Shown here: positions 14,596 to 22,716 of the stretch, in pieces
Numbering within the stretch: position 1 is the stretch's first letter
How the letters are laid out: each line of letters begins with the position of its first letter
NCBI GenBank assembly: GCA_947628515.1
Contig: CANRAG010000019.1
Coordinates: 1 to 32,289, forward strand
Source: an uncultured Clostridia bacterium
GTDB taxonomy: Bacteria; Bacillota; Clostridia; UBA1381
Length of the DNA: 32,289 bases
Direction: 5' to 3'
Position numbers and translations under genes: made by a program
The notes under the pieces: model-generated
The model's input: the letters and a program-made list of their open reading frames with translations, nothing else
Database searches by the model: none
Told to the model about the DNA's origin: nothing

Positions 14596-16350
14596 TTACG
14601 CTATCGCGCCCATTTGTATATCGTATATTTCTTTATACGCGGGGCAAGTTTTCATCAGTTCGTCATGGTTACCGTATCCCACGGCTTTCCCGTTATCCAT
14701 CACAAGTATTTTCGTCATATTCATGACGCTCGACACCCTCTGCGCCACCATAATAAGCGTGGTGTCGGGATGGTGTCCCAGTATAGATTGCCGCATAACC
14801 GAGTCGGTTTTGTAATCCAGCGCGGATGAGCTGTCGTCCAGTATCAAAATTTCCGGATTGGCAGCCAATGCTCTTGCTATAAGTATTCTCTGCTTCTGAC
14901 CGCCCGACAAATTCGCGCCTTTTATGTCCGCGTAGTGTTCCAATCCGTCCGGCAATCCGTCTACAAATTCCGCTGCCATTGCGTCCTCCACGGCTCTGCG
15001 CACCGACTTTTCGTCAGTGTTCCGCCCGAATTCGATATTTTCCCTGAGCGTGTCCTGGAATATCATATCATTTTGAAAAACAACTCCGAAGCGGGAGCGC
15101 AGCTCGTCTTTGTCATATGTGCGCACATCGCGTCCGCCGACAAAGACGCCGCCGCTGTCAGCGTCATAAAAGCGCATAAGCAGATTAACTATAGTGGTTT
15201 TGCCGCAGCCCGTCGGCCCGATAATTCCCATGCTCTCGCCCTTCTTAATTGAGAATGATATGTCGTAAAGCGCCTGCTCGCGGCTTTCGCCGGCAAACCC
15301 TTCCGAGTTATCCTCGCCTTCGCCGTAGCTGAAATTTACATGCTCAAAGCATACAAATCCGTCGCCGGTCTGTCGGGCGGCATTGTCCGTGTCCAATATG
15401 TTCTGATCTATGGGCATACCTATGACCGCGTCAATTCTGTCGGCGGAAGCCGCCGCTTTCGTCATGGACACGAATATTCTGTTAAGCCCCATAACTCCCA
15501 TTGTTATCATATTGAAGTATGTTAAAAACGCGAGTATTACGCCCGGCTTTGTAAGTCCCGCGTTTACGCGCGACGCGCCGAAAATCACCACAAGCACCAA
15601 ACCTATATTAAGGCAGAACTGCATAAACGGTCCGGGGATAGCCATTACCGTCACCGCGTCAATCTCGTTTTTTGCAAGGTCGGCGTTCGCGCTTTCAAAG
15701 CGGCGCTTTTCATAATCTGTTTTGCTAAGCGCCTTTACAACGCGTATTCCGGTTATGTTCTCGCGCATTATTCGCACCACCGTGTCAAGCTTGGTCTGAA
15801 CCTTAGTGAACATCGGCATTCCCTTTGACGACACGAACAGCACTACCGCTATAAGGAACGGAAGCATTAATATCATAATCAGCGCCAGGTGCGCGTCCAT
15901 TGCGAGCGATACAAAAACGCCGCCTAACAGCATGATCGGCGCTCTGACGCACATGGTCTGAAACTGCTGAACGGAGGTCTGGACGTTATAGCTGTCAGAA
16001 GTCATACGGGATATAAGACTTGGCAGACCGAATTCGTCAAATTGACTGCCAGATAAATTAGACGTCTTTCTAAAAAGCTCCTGACGCACATCATAGCTTA
16101 TCTTATGCGAGTTTTCTATTGCCATTTCGTTGGCCTTAACGTTAAGCGCGCGGCAGGCAATGGCTGTGGCAAACATTAATATTCCCCAAAATATAACCTG
16201 TGTCAAAATTCCCAGGGGCACAACATTGTCTATGATATGCTCCAATATGTACGGAATAAGGAGCTCGACCACGGTTCCGAGAAATTTTACGAAAATAGCC
16301 AGAGCCACATATTTTCTGTAATGGTTAATATACCTGAATATTAGCTTCAT
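14596..16350 (-). CDS. ABC exporter half-transporter with degenerate ATPase site (BmrC/LmrC/TM287-like)
   Basis: 584 residues from the ATG at 16350; the open frame extends to 16434 but that would overlap marR and lacks family similarity. Six transmembrane helices (about 12-300) precede the ATPase domain, which has Walker A GPTGCGKT (378-385) and an intact LSGGQKQ signature (481-487). Walker B ends in ILILDD, so the catalytic Glu is Asp506, and the switch His is Gln537 in MVAQRVS. Both changes mark the non-hydrolysing site of heterodimeric exporters such as TM287/288, LmrCD and BmrCD. An insertion rich in Gly and Glu (about 342-358, GEGEDNSEGFAGES) lies just before the first ATPase beta strands. 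It is co-transcribed with marR and the canonical half. Confidence 0.92.
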   Translation of the reverse strand: MKLIFRYINHYRKYVALAIFVKFLGTVVELLIPYILEHIIDNVVPLGILTQVIFWGILMFATAIACRALNVKANEMAIENSHKISYDVRQELFRKTSNLSGSQFDEFGLPSLISRMTSDSYNVQTSVQQFQTMCVRAPIMLLGGVFVSLAMDAHLALIMILMLPFLIAVVLFVSSKGMPMFTKVQTKLDTVVRIMRENITGIRVVKALSKTDYEKRRFESANADLAKNEIDAVTVMAIPGPFMQFCLNIGLVLVVIFGASRVNAGLTKPGVILAFLTYFNMITMGVMGLNRIFVSMTKAAASADRIDAVIGMPIDQNILDTDNAARQTGDGFVCFEHVNFSYGEGEDNSEGFAGESREQALYDISFSIKKGESMGIIGPTGCGKTTIVNLLMRFYDADSGGVFVGGRDVRTYDKDELRSRFGVVFQNDMIFQDTLRENIEFGRNTDEKSVRRAVEDAMAAEFVDGLPDGLEHYADIKGANLSGGQKQRILIARALAANPEILILDDSSSALDYKTDSVMRQSILGHHPDTTLIMVAQRVSSVMNMTKILVMDNGKAVGYGNHDELMKTCPAYKEIYDIQMGAIA

Positions 16351-16406
16351 TGCATCGACCGTCCTTTCGCTCTTTGCGGAAATTACAATCCCAAATAATA
16401 TGAGTT

Positions 16407-16862
16407 TTAATTCACACTGTTCCTTATTTTCCACTCATTATGAGCGTCTATTATTTTCCTGAGCATAGCGCGAAGCTCTTCGCGCTCGTCCTCTGTAAGC
16501 GCGGAAAAAAGTTCTCTATCCTTAGCGGGCGCGGTAAGCTTCGCTTTTTTCCTGCCTCTTTCCGTGAGCTTTAAATTCATTTTTCTTTTATCCGACAAAT
16601 CTCTTTCCCGCGTTATATACCCCAGAGCTTCCAATCTTGCGGCAAGCTCCGAGAAGCTTCCGGCCTGTATGCCGAGCTTACGCCTGATTTCGCACTGCGT
16701 CATCTCCCCGTTTTTATCCAAAAGCTGCAATATCCTTTGCCGGCTGATTTTAACTCCGACTCTGCGTTTTAGTATATGGGAGCATCGAAAAAACATAGCG
16801 TAAATCGCGTCTCCGGCTTCCAGCTCGGATTCTTCTATTTCAAAATCACAATCGTTATCCAT
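16407..16862 (-). CDS. MarR-family transcriptional regulator
   Basis: 151 residues. A winged helix-turn-helix at about 38-102 shows SRQRILQLLDKNGEMTQCEI, SELAARLEALGYITRERD and the wing DLSDKRKMNLKLTERG, flanked by helices for dimerisation. The start is the ATG at 16862: GGAGGA at 16871-16876 is 8 bases from it but only 2 bases from the earlier ATG at 16868. MarR proteins usually repress their own operon and respond to small aromatic or drug-like ligands or oxidation; Cys5, Cys27 and Cys56 are present. It heads the two-gene exporter operon, so it is the likely local repressor of drug export. Confidence 0.92.
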   Translation of the reverse strand: MDNDCDFEIEESELEAGDAIYAMFFRCSHILKRRVGVKISRQRILQLLDKNGEMTQCEIRRKLGIQAGSFSELAARLEALGYITRERDLSDKRKMNLKLTERGRKKAKLTAPAKDRELFSALTEDEREELRAMLRKIIDAHNEWKIRNSVN

Positions 16863-16898
16863 TATCATTTTCCTCCCCGTAAATATCCCATCAACAAC

Positions 16899-16927
16899 AT
16901 TTTACTCCTTTAATCATATATTGTCAA
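16899..16927 (-). promoter_or_regulatory. Promoter of marR-ABC exporter operon
   Basis: On the minus strand TTGACA (16927 to 16922), a 17-base spacer and TAAAAT (16904 to 16899) lie about 37 bases upstream of the marR start. The elements are near consensus, as expected of an operon held down by a repressor. Confidence 0.75.
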
Positions 16928-16932
16928 GGTTC

Positions 16933-16940
16933 CTAACTAA
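16933..16940. promoter_or_regulatory. Possible MarR operator half-site
   Basis: CTAACTAA on the plus strand (TTAGTTAG on the minus strand) lies 5 bases upstream of the marR -35. TTAGTTAG is a frequent MarR half-site in Firmicutes. A second arm is not obvious, so this is tentative. Confidence 0.35.
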
Positions 16941-16980
16941 TTTTTTTGAAAGCTGAAGTGAAAAATTGATTGCTATAGTA

Positions 16981-17009
16981 TGGACAAAAGGGTAGAATTT
17001 TGGTATAAT
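16981..17009 (+). promoter_or_regulatory. Promoter of the helicase/type III R-M operon
   Basis: TGGACA (16981-16986), a 17-base spacer and a perfect TATAAT (17004-17009), 57 bases before the helicase ATG. It is divergent from the marR promoter within a 200-base gap. Confidence 0.75.
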
Positions 17010-17066
17010 AATGAAGATATTATGGAGATTATTGAAGATAATACTGAAAATTAAGGATGTTATATA

Positions 17067-19676
17067 ATGCAAACACCGTTTCACGCATATTATACCGCTT
17101 TAAAACTGAATAGTTTGCAGGACGGGGACAAGCTGCTCCCCGTATTTTCGGAGGGTAATATAAATGTTTATCCTTATCAGGTTGCGGCTGCCCTTTTTGC
17201 AATGCGTAATCCATACCAAAAAGGCGTTATCCTCTGTGATGAAGCGGGTATGGGTAAAAGCCATGAAGCTATGCTCGTAATATCCGAAATGTGGTATGAA
17301 GGCAAAGCAAAAATACTCATAGCAATACCCAATCCCGACTTGCTTATGCAGTGGGCTGAAATGATTTCCGAAAAGTATTCCATTCCTTTTTGTGCCGCAT
17401 CGGATATCAAGACATTCGATTATGACGGAATTGTGCTTGCGACTTATGATTATTTAACGCAGAATATCGAAGAAGCGGACAAGATAAATTGGGATATTAT
17501 CGTATTCGAGGAAGCAAATGCCCTATCAAGCGTGTATCAGGACGAAAATACCTTTATCGGTACAAGCGGCAGCAAGCAGGCGAAACTTTTAAAGGAGTTT
17601 TCAAAAGATACTTTTAAAATATTGCTTACGGGTACGCCTATTGAGAAAAATATTATGGACTTATACGGTCTTATATATTTTATTGATGACGAGCTTCTGC
17701 CCGACCCTGACACATATATGAAACGGTATTTAAGAAAGCCCGAAAACTATACAGAGCTTGCCCAAAAGGTAAGCAAGTATTGTTTCAGAACGCTGCGCAG
17801 TCAGGCAAAGCAGTACGCAAAGATACCCGAAAGACTGCATATCACGCTTGAATACGAGGGTTCACCGGAAGAAAAGGAATTGTATAATCTGCTGTTTTCA
17901 TATATAGAAAAGCCAAACAAGACGGCGTTTCCGCAAATGGAACAGTACGATTTGGCGCTTATGCTTTTTGGGCTTTTATCTTCATCAACGTCGGCGATAA
18001 AGCAGAGCTTACGGAAAGTCGTAAAACGACTTTCTAATGCAGAAATAATAATGCAGAATGCAGAAATAAAAGAATTGAATAATATTTTAGATGCAGCGGA
18101 TAGGATACAGTTTGATACTAAAGCAAGGCTGTTGTTAGACGCACTCCAAAAACTGTTCCCGTATCTAAAAAAGTTAGGCGCAAATCAAAAGGCTGTTATC
18201 TTTACCGAAAGTGTTGAAACACAGAAATATTTGTACGGCTTACTGAAAGAAAATTATAAAACGCTTTTATATAACGGACAGGCTTCTACTGATTATGGGG
18301 TTATAAAGCAGTTTAAAGCGGACGGAGAAATACTTATATCCACCGATAACGGAGCAAAGGGATATAATTTGGAGGAAAGCTCGCTCGTTATAAATTATGA
18401 CCTTTTATATAACACGCTGAAAATGGAACAGCGGATTGATAGAATACACCGTATAAATCAGCAAAACGATTGTATTGTTGTTTCGTTTATCAATAAAGAA
18501 AACTTTGCCGACGTACGAAAATTGGAGCTTGTTTCAAAAAGACACATTCTCTCGGATGGCGTGTTCGGTGTATCCGATAGCGTTATAGGCGGCTTTACGG
18601 ACAATTTGGATAAGGCGTTAAAAGGCCTAAACGCAAGGACAAAAAAACAGGTCGACCAGGATTATCAGAATACGCTTGATAAAAACGAAGCGGACAACAG
18701 ACAGATTGTTGAATCGGCTGAAAATATACTGTTTACCACATTTACAAAGGAACTATATGACAATATAAAAATATCTCCGCAGTATGTTGAGGAAAAATCG
18801 AAAGAGATAAATGACGAGCTGTGGGAGCTTGTAAGATTTTATTTTGAGGACTATAACAAAAATAAAACCGATTGCACCTTTGTTATTGACGATGAAAAAC
18901 GGACAGTTAAGGCAACGGACTATGACGAGTTACCGCACCTTTTCTATTATCCCTCAAACAGTGGTAACAAGCCTTACAGAAGCTTGAAAGTGTTTAAAAA
19001 TATTTCTCTTTTGTCCCCTCTTGCAAAAGGTATCATATTCAATTTTGAATGTGCGGAGTTCGGAACAATACAGAAAGACGGTGAAAAATGTACGATTGCA
19101 TTATATCTTATAAAAGTATATGCCGGACGGCGCGAGATAAAGAGTTATCCTGCTTTTGTGGGAATTACTGAGGACGGACAGAAGCTTTCCCACAGCGAAT
19201 GTGAAAGAATATTGGAAAACCCGATATATTCCTATACAGAGGACGGATACAAATCGGCATATTGGCTTAAGAGCAGCAGTCCGCATAAAATAGACGCTCT
19301 TGTAAATATCAATGAGTACGAGAAGAAAGAGAGTGAAAAGCTGACTCTTGCGCAGCATGAGGAAATAGAGAGAATGAAGCTTGCGGCAACCGTTAAGAAA
19401 AACAGTCTTAACCATGCTCTTGACGATTTGGAGCTTAAAATGAAGGAGCTTACGAAAGAGCGCGAAACGGTCAAAAGCGATAGGCTGAAGCTGCTTATGG
19501 CAGAAAGAAAAATATCACAGCTTAAAAATGAAATTTTAAAGAAAAAAGAAGGTCTGTTCTTTGACGAAATGCGTATTGATGTTGAATTAGATAAGAAAAT
19601 CAATGACTTTTTAGGCAGTGAAAAAATATCCGTAAGAGCGGACAGACAATTCATCATAGAAATAAATAATAAATAA
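17067..19676 (+). CDS. SNF2/RapA-like helicase linked to a type III R-M system
   Basis: 869 residues. Superfamily 2 SNF2-type motifs are visible: the Q-like YPYQVAAALFAM (35-46), Walker A CDEAGMGKS (57-65), motif Ia ILIAIPNPDLLMQWAE, motif II VFEEAN (146-151), motif III LLTGTPIEKNIMDLYGL (187-202), motif V STDNGAKGYNLEESSLVINY (425-444) and motif VI EQRIDRIHRINQ (454-465). Motif II reads EEAN where SNF2 proteins usually have DEAH. After about residue 500 the protein is unlike known domains to my eye; a long charged coiled coil lies at about 768-840. It leads a four-gene operon with Mod, RhuM and Res. Its likely role is moving on or remodelling DNA during phage restriction, by context. AAGGA lies 9 bases upstream of the start. 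Confidence 0.85.
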   Translation: MQTPFHAYYTALKLNSLQDGDKLLPVFSEGNINVYPYQVAAALFAMRNPYQKGVILCDEAGMGKSHEAMLVISEMWYEGKAKILIAIPNPDLLMQWAEMISEKYSIPFCAASDIKTFDYDGIVLATYDYLTQNIEEADKINWDIIVFEEANALSSVYQDENTFIGTSGSKQAKLLKEFSKDTFKILLTGTPIEKNIMDLYGLIYFIDDELLPDPDTYMKRYLRKPENYTELAQKVSKYCFRTLRSQAKQYAKIPERLHITLEYEGSPEEKELYNLLFSYIEKPNKTAFPQMEQYDLALMLFGLLSSSTSAIKQSLRKVVKRLSNAEIIMQNAEIKELNNILDAADRIQFDTKARLLLDALQKLFPYLKKLGANQKAVIFTESVETQKYLYGLLKENYKTLLYNGQASTDYGVIKQFKADGEILISTDNGAKGYNLEESSLVINYDLLYNTLKMEQRIDRIHRINQQNDCIVVSFINKENFADVRKLELVSKRHILSDGVFGVSDSVIGGFTDNLDKALKGLNARTKKQVDQDYQNTLDKNEADNRQIVESAENILFTTFTKELYDNIKISPQYVEEKSKEINDELWELVRFYFEDYNKNKTDCTFVIDDEKRTVKATDYDELPHLFYYPSNSGNKPYRSLKVFKNISLLSPLAKGIIFNFECAEFGTIQKDGEKCTIALYLIKVYAGRREIKSYPAFVGITEDGQKLSHSECERILENPIYSYTEDGYKSAYWLKSSSPHKIDALVNINEYEKKESEKLTLAQHEEIERMKLAATVKKNSLNHALDDLELKMKELTKERETVKSDRLKLLMAERKISQLKNEILKKKEGLFFDEMRIDVELDKKINDFLGSEKISVRADRQFIIEINNK
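18036..18065 (+). repeat. AATGCAGAA repeat inside the helicase gene
   Basis: AATGCAGAA occurs three times (18036, 18050, 18057), the last two overlapping by two bases. Bases 18043-18062 are identical over 20 bp to 19671-19690 at the end of the same gene. The insert is in frame and gives the duplicated peptide NAEI at residues 324-327 and 331-334, in the linker between the two helicase lobes. Confidence 0.75.
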
Positions 19677-19695
19677 TAATGCAGAATGCATTATT
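19671..19695 (+). repeat. Repeat copy forming a perfect hairpin at the helicase stop codon
   Basis: AATAATGCA (19675-19683), loop GAA and TGCATTATT (19687-19695) form a perfect 9-bp stem that begins inside the TAA stop of the helicase gene. GTTTGTTTTG follows, so it could weakly terminate or stabilise the 3' end before mod. Its first 20 bases match 18043-18062 exactly. Confidence 0.75.
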
Positions 19696-19719
19696 GTTTG
19701 TTTTGCGAGGAGAAACATT

Positions 19720-21660
19720 ATGAAATTAGACGGTATGAGTATGGATTTAGAAAAAACAAATATGGAGAAATTACGGGCGATATTTCCCGAGTGTTTCAGC
19801 GAGGGTAAACTTGATATAGACAAGCTCCTGTCGCTTTGCGGTGAATATATAGACAATGACTTTGAAAAATATAAATTTGAGTGGAAAGGCAAAAGCGAAA
19901 GCTTGCGCCTTGCTCAGAAACGCTCAACGGGAACGCTCCGCCCCTGCAAGGAGGAAAGCGTAAACTTTGATGATACAAACAATATCTACATAGAGGGCGA
20001 TAACCTTGAAGTGTTAAAGCTCCTTCAGACCGCATACTACAACAAAATCAAGATGATTTACATTGATCCTCCGTATAACACAGGTAACGATTTTGTATAT
20101 GAGGATGATTTTGCCGACCCTATGGCAAGGTATAAGGAAATCACGCAACAGTCCACAAAATCCAATCCCGAAACAATGGGGAGATTCCATACAAATTGGC
20201 TTAATATGATGTATCCGAGATTAAGACTTGCTGCAAATTTGCTTAGAGATGACGGTGTGATTTTTATTAGCATAGGAAATAATGAACTTGCAAATTTAAA
20301 AAAAACATGCGATGAAGTTTTTGGAGAGGAAAACTGTGTTGGCACAATTTCCAGAATGATGAAAAGTGGCGGAAATAAAGGACAGTATTTTTCTCCAAAC
20401 ATGGAAAACATTTTAGTGTATGCAAAAAAACTAACTGAATTAGAGTATTTTCGCGAACCGCTTTCTGACGATACTATAAAAACATATAATCATATTGAAA
20501 AAGAGGGCGCAAGAAAAGGTGAATATTTTGCAATTAAAGGCTTGTGTCAACCGGGATTGGGTATTAGACCAAATCAAAGATATTGGATAGAAGCTCCAGA
20601 CGGAACATTTTTGATTCCGAGAGGTAAGAATTTTCCAAGCATTATTGAAGACGGGGAAAAGATTTTGCCTACGGATGAAGATACTTGTTGGAAATGGACA
20701 CCTGAAAGATACTTTGAAGAAAAAGCGAAAGGAAATATTTATTTTCATAAAAGCACAAGTGCAACGGCACTTGTTGACGAAAATGGCGAGACAGCAAAGT
20801 GGAATGTGTTTAATAAAATATGGCTTTCTGACCGCGAAAAAGAAGGTCGCGTGCCTGTTGACATAATTACCAAATGGGAAAACAGAATTAGCTCAATCGA
20901 ATTAAAGGACTTAGGAATACCTTTTGATTTTGCAAAACCCGTTGACTTAATAAAGTATTTGATTACAATTGTTCAAAATACTCATGATGCAATTATCCTT
21001 GACTTCTTCTCCGGTTCTGCAACAACCGCACACGCTGTAATGCAGTTAAACGCAGAGGACGGAGGTAATAGAAGATTTATATGTGTTCAGTTGCCCGAAT
21101 TATGCGATGAAAAGTCAGAAGCATACAAGGCCGGATATAAAAACATTTGTGAAATAGGCAAGGAACGCATACGCCGTGCCGGAAAGAAAATCCTTGAAGA
21201 AAATACACAGGTAAAGCTCGGTGATGAGGAAAAGAAACCGCTTGATGTTGGATTTAAGGTGTTTAAACTTGACACATCAAATCTTAAAATTTGGGATAAT
21301 ACTCCGATTGCGGACGCGCAGATCGACCTGTTCTACAAGAGGATGAATGATATGATTGACAGCATAAAAGACGATAGAACCGATATTGATGTTGTCTATG
21401 AAGTTATGCTCAAAATGGGCGTTCCGCTTGATATTCCCGTAACCTATACGGATATCAACGATAAAATCGCTTATGTGGTCGGTGATATGCTTCTGCTTAT
21501 TTGCCTTGCAGATAATATCACAGCAGAGGATATAGAGAAAATGGCGGACTTTGCCCCTGCAAAAATCGTTTGTGCAGAACAAGGCTTTACGGACGATTCC
21601 GCTTTATCTAATGCACATTATATCTTAAAAGACAAAGAAATCGAACTGAAACTTGTATGA
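19720..21660 (+). CDS. mod: Type III restriction-modification DNA methyltransferase (Mod)
   Basis: 646 residues. It has the order of a beta-class N6-adenine methyltransferase: catalytic motif IV IDPPYNTGNDF (115-125) first and the AdoMet-binding motif DFFSGSATTAHAVMQ (428-442) near the end, with the target recognition domain between them (about 210-400). The N-terminal EGDNLEVLKLLQTAYYNKIK is typical of type III Mod. The usual SIDDNE motif reads SIGNNE at 184-189, a family-level oddity. Mod methylates one strand of an asymmetric site and gives specificity to the Mod-Res complex. The stretch from about 20220 to 20960 is more A/T-rich than both ends of the gene. GAGGAG lies upstream; the helicase ends 43 bases before. 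Confidence 0.94.
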   Translation: MKLDGMSMDLEKTNMEKLRAIFPECFSEGKLDIDKLLSLCGEYIDNDFEKYKFEWKGKSESLRLAQKRSTGTLRPCKEESVNFDDTNNIYIEGDNLEVLKLLQTAYYNKIKMIYIDPPYNTGNDFVYEDDFADPMARYKEITQQSTKSNPETMGRFHTNWLNMMYPRLRLAANLLRDDGVIFISIGNNELANLKKTCDEVFGEENCVGTISRMMKSGGNKGQYFSPNMENILVYAKKLTELEYFREPLSDDTIKTYNHIEKEGARKGEYFAIKGLCQPGLGIRPNQRYWIEAPDGTFLIPRGKNFPSIIEDGEKILPTDEDTCWKWTPERYFEEKAKGNIYFHKSTSATALVDENGETAKWNVFNKIWLSDREKEGRVPVDIITKWENRISSIELKDLGIPFDFAKPVDLIKYLITIVQNTHDAIILDFFSGSATTAHAVMQLNAEDGGNRRFICVQLPELCDEKSEAYKAGYKNICEIGKERIRRAGKKILEENTQVKLGDEEKKPLDVGFKVFKLDTSNLKIWDNTPIADAQIDLFYKRMNDMIDSIKDDRTDIDVVYEVMLKMGVPLDIPVTYTDINDKIAYVVGDMLLLICLADNITAEDIEKMADFAPAKIVCAEQGFTDDSALSNAHYILKDKEIELKLV

Positions 21661-21714
21661 TTTCAAATAGCATTTAGGAAACACTGTTTCCCCATTCAGA
21701 ACGGAGCAAATATT

Positions 21715-22716
21715 ATGAACGACAACATTATAATTTTTAAAACTGAAGATGAGCAAATAAAAGTTGATGTGCATTTCTATGATGAAACGGTATGGCTCTC
21801 AATAGACCAAATGGCAGAGTTGTTTGAACGAAATAAGTCAACTATTTCGAGGCACATAAGTAATGTTTTTAACGAGGGTGAATTAGTTAGGGATTCAGTT
21901 GTTGCAAAATTTGCAACAACTGCTTCTGACGGAAAGACATATCAAATGGATTATTATAATCTTGACGTAATCATATCAGTTGGATACAGGGTGAAATCTT
22001 TAAGAGGTACACAATTCAGACAATGGGCAACAAAAAGGCTGAATGAATATATCCGCAAAGGCTTTACAATGGACGATGAACGGCTCAAAAACTTGGGCGG
22101 TGGCGGATATTGGAAAGAGCTGTTAGAGCGTATTCGTGATATTCGTGCTTCTGAAAAGGTATTTTACAGACAGGTGCTTGACATTTATGCTACAAGTATA
22201 GACTATGACCCGAAAGCGGATATTTCAATCGAATTTTTTAAAAAAGTGCAGAATAAAATTCACTATGCCGTACACGGACAAACGGCAGCAGAGGTAATTT
22301 ATACAAGAGCTGACAGCGAAAAGGAATTTATGGGACTTATGAGCTTTAAGGGTGAACGCCCGCACCTCTCCGATGCGGTCATTGCAAAAAATTATCTTGA
22401 TGAAAAAGAACTTCGTTCTCTCGGTCAGCTTGTTTCGGGATATTTGGATTTTGCAGAGCGTCAAGCAGAGCGTGAACAGGTAATGACAATGAAAGATTGG
22501 GTGCAGCATCTTGACAGAATACTCACAATGAGTGGCGAAAAACTGCTTGAAGGTAACGGAAGCATTTCGCATAAGAAAGCAATAGATAAGGCAACATCAG
22601 AGTATAAAAAATATCAGGAAAGAACGCTAAGTCAAGTTGAAAAAGATTACTTAGATACGATTAAAATCATTGAGGAAAAGGCAGACTCAAAAAATAAAAC
22701 AGGTGAAAGCAAATGA
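21715..22716 (+). CDS. RhuM-family protein
   Basis: 333 residues. The N-terminal part resembles a DNA-binding domain (TVWLSIDQMAELFERNKSTI, then SRHISNVF with YYNLDVIISVGYRVKS at 80-95). The middle has the RhuM hallmark RASEKVFYRQVLDIYATSID and GQTAAEVIYTRAD, and the C-terminus is helical (LSQVEKDYLDTIKIIEEKAD). RhuM was named from a Salmonella pathogenicity island gene, but family members are often embedded in restriction-modification operons; the function is unknown. Its stop overlaps the start of res by 4 bases (ATGA), so it is made together with Res. A small GGAAAC/GTTTCC hairpin lies in the gap after mod (21677-21691). Confidence 0.9.
   Translation: MNDNIIIFKTEDEQIKVDVHFYDETVWLSIDQMAELFERNKSTISRHISNVFNEGELVRDSVVAKFATTASDGKTYQMDYYNLDVIISVGYRVKSLRGTQFRQWATKRLNEYIRKGFTMDDERLKNLGGGGYWKELLERIRDIRASEKVFYRQVLDIYATSIDYDPKADISIEFFKKVQNKIHYAVHGQTAAEVIYTRADSEKEFMGLMSFKGERPHLSDAVIAKNYLDEKELRSLGQLVSGYLDFAERQAEREQVMTMKDWVQHLDRILTMSGEKLLEGNGSISHKKAIDKATSEYKKYQERTLSQVEKDYLDTIKIIEEKADSKNKTGESK

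Noticed and set aside
16351-16434. 28-residue N-terminal extension of the upstream ABC half-exporter
   Set aside because: It would overlap the end of marR and has no similarity to exporter N-termini; the ATG at 16350 gives the usual beginning.
17011-17067. 18-codon ORF (MKILWRLLKIILKIKDVI) ending in TAATG at the helicase start
   Set aside because: Its ATG lies 2 bases after the -10 element and therefore before the expected transcription start near 17016, and it has no ribosome-binding site.
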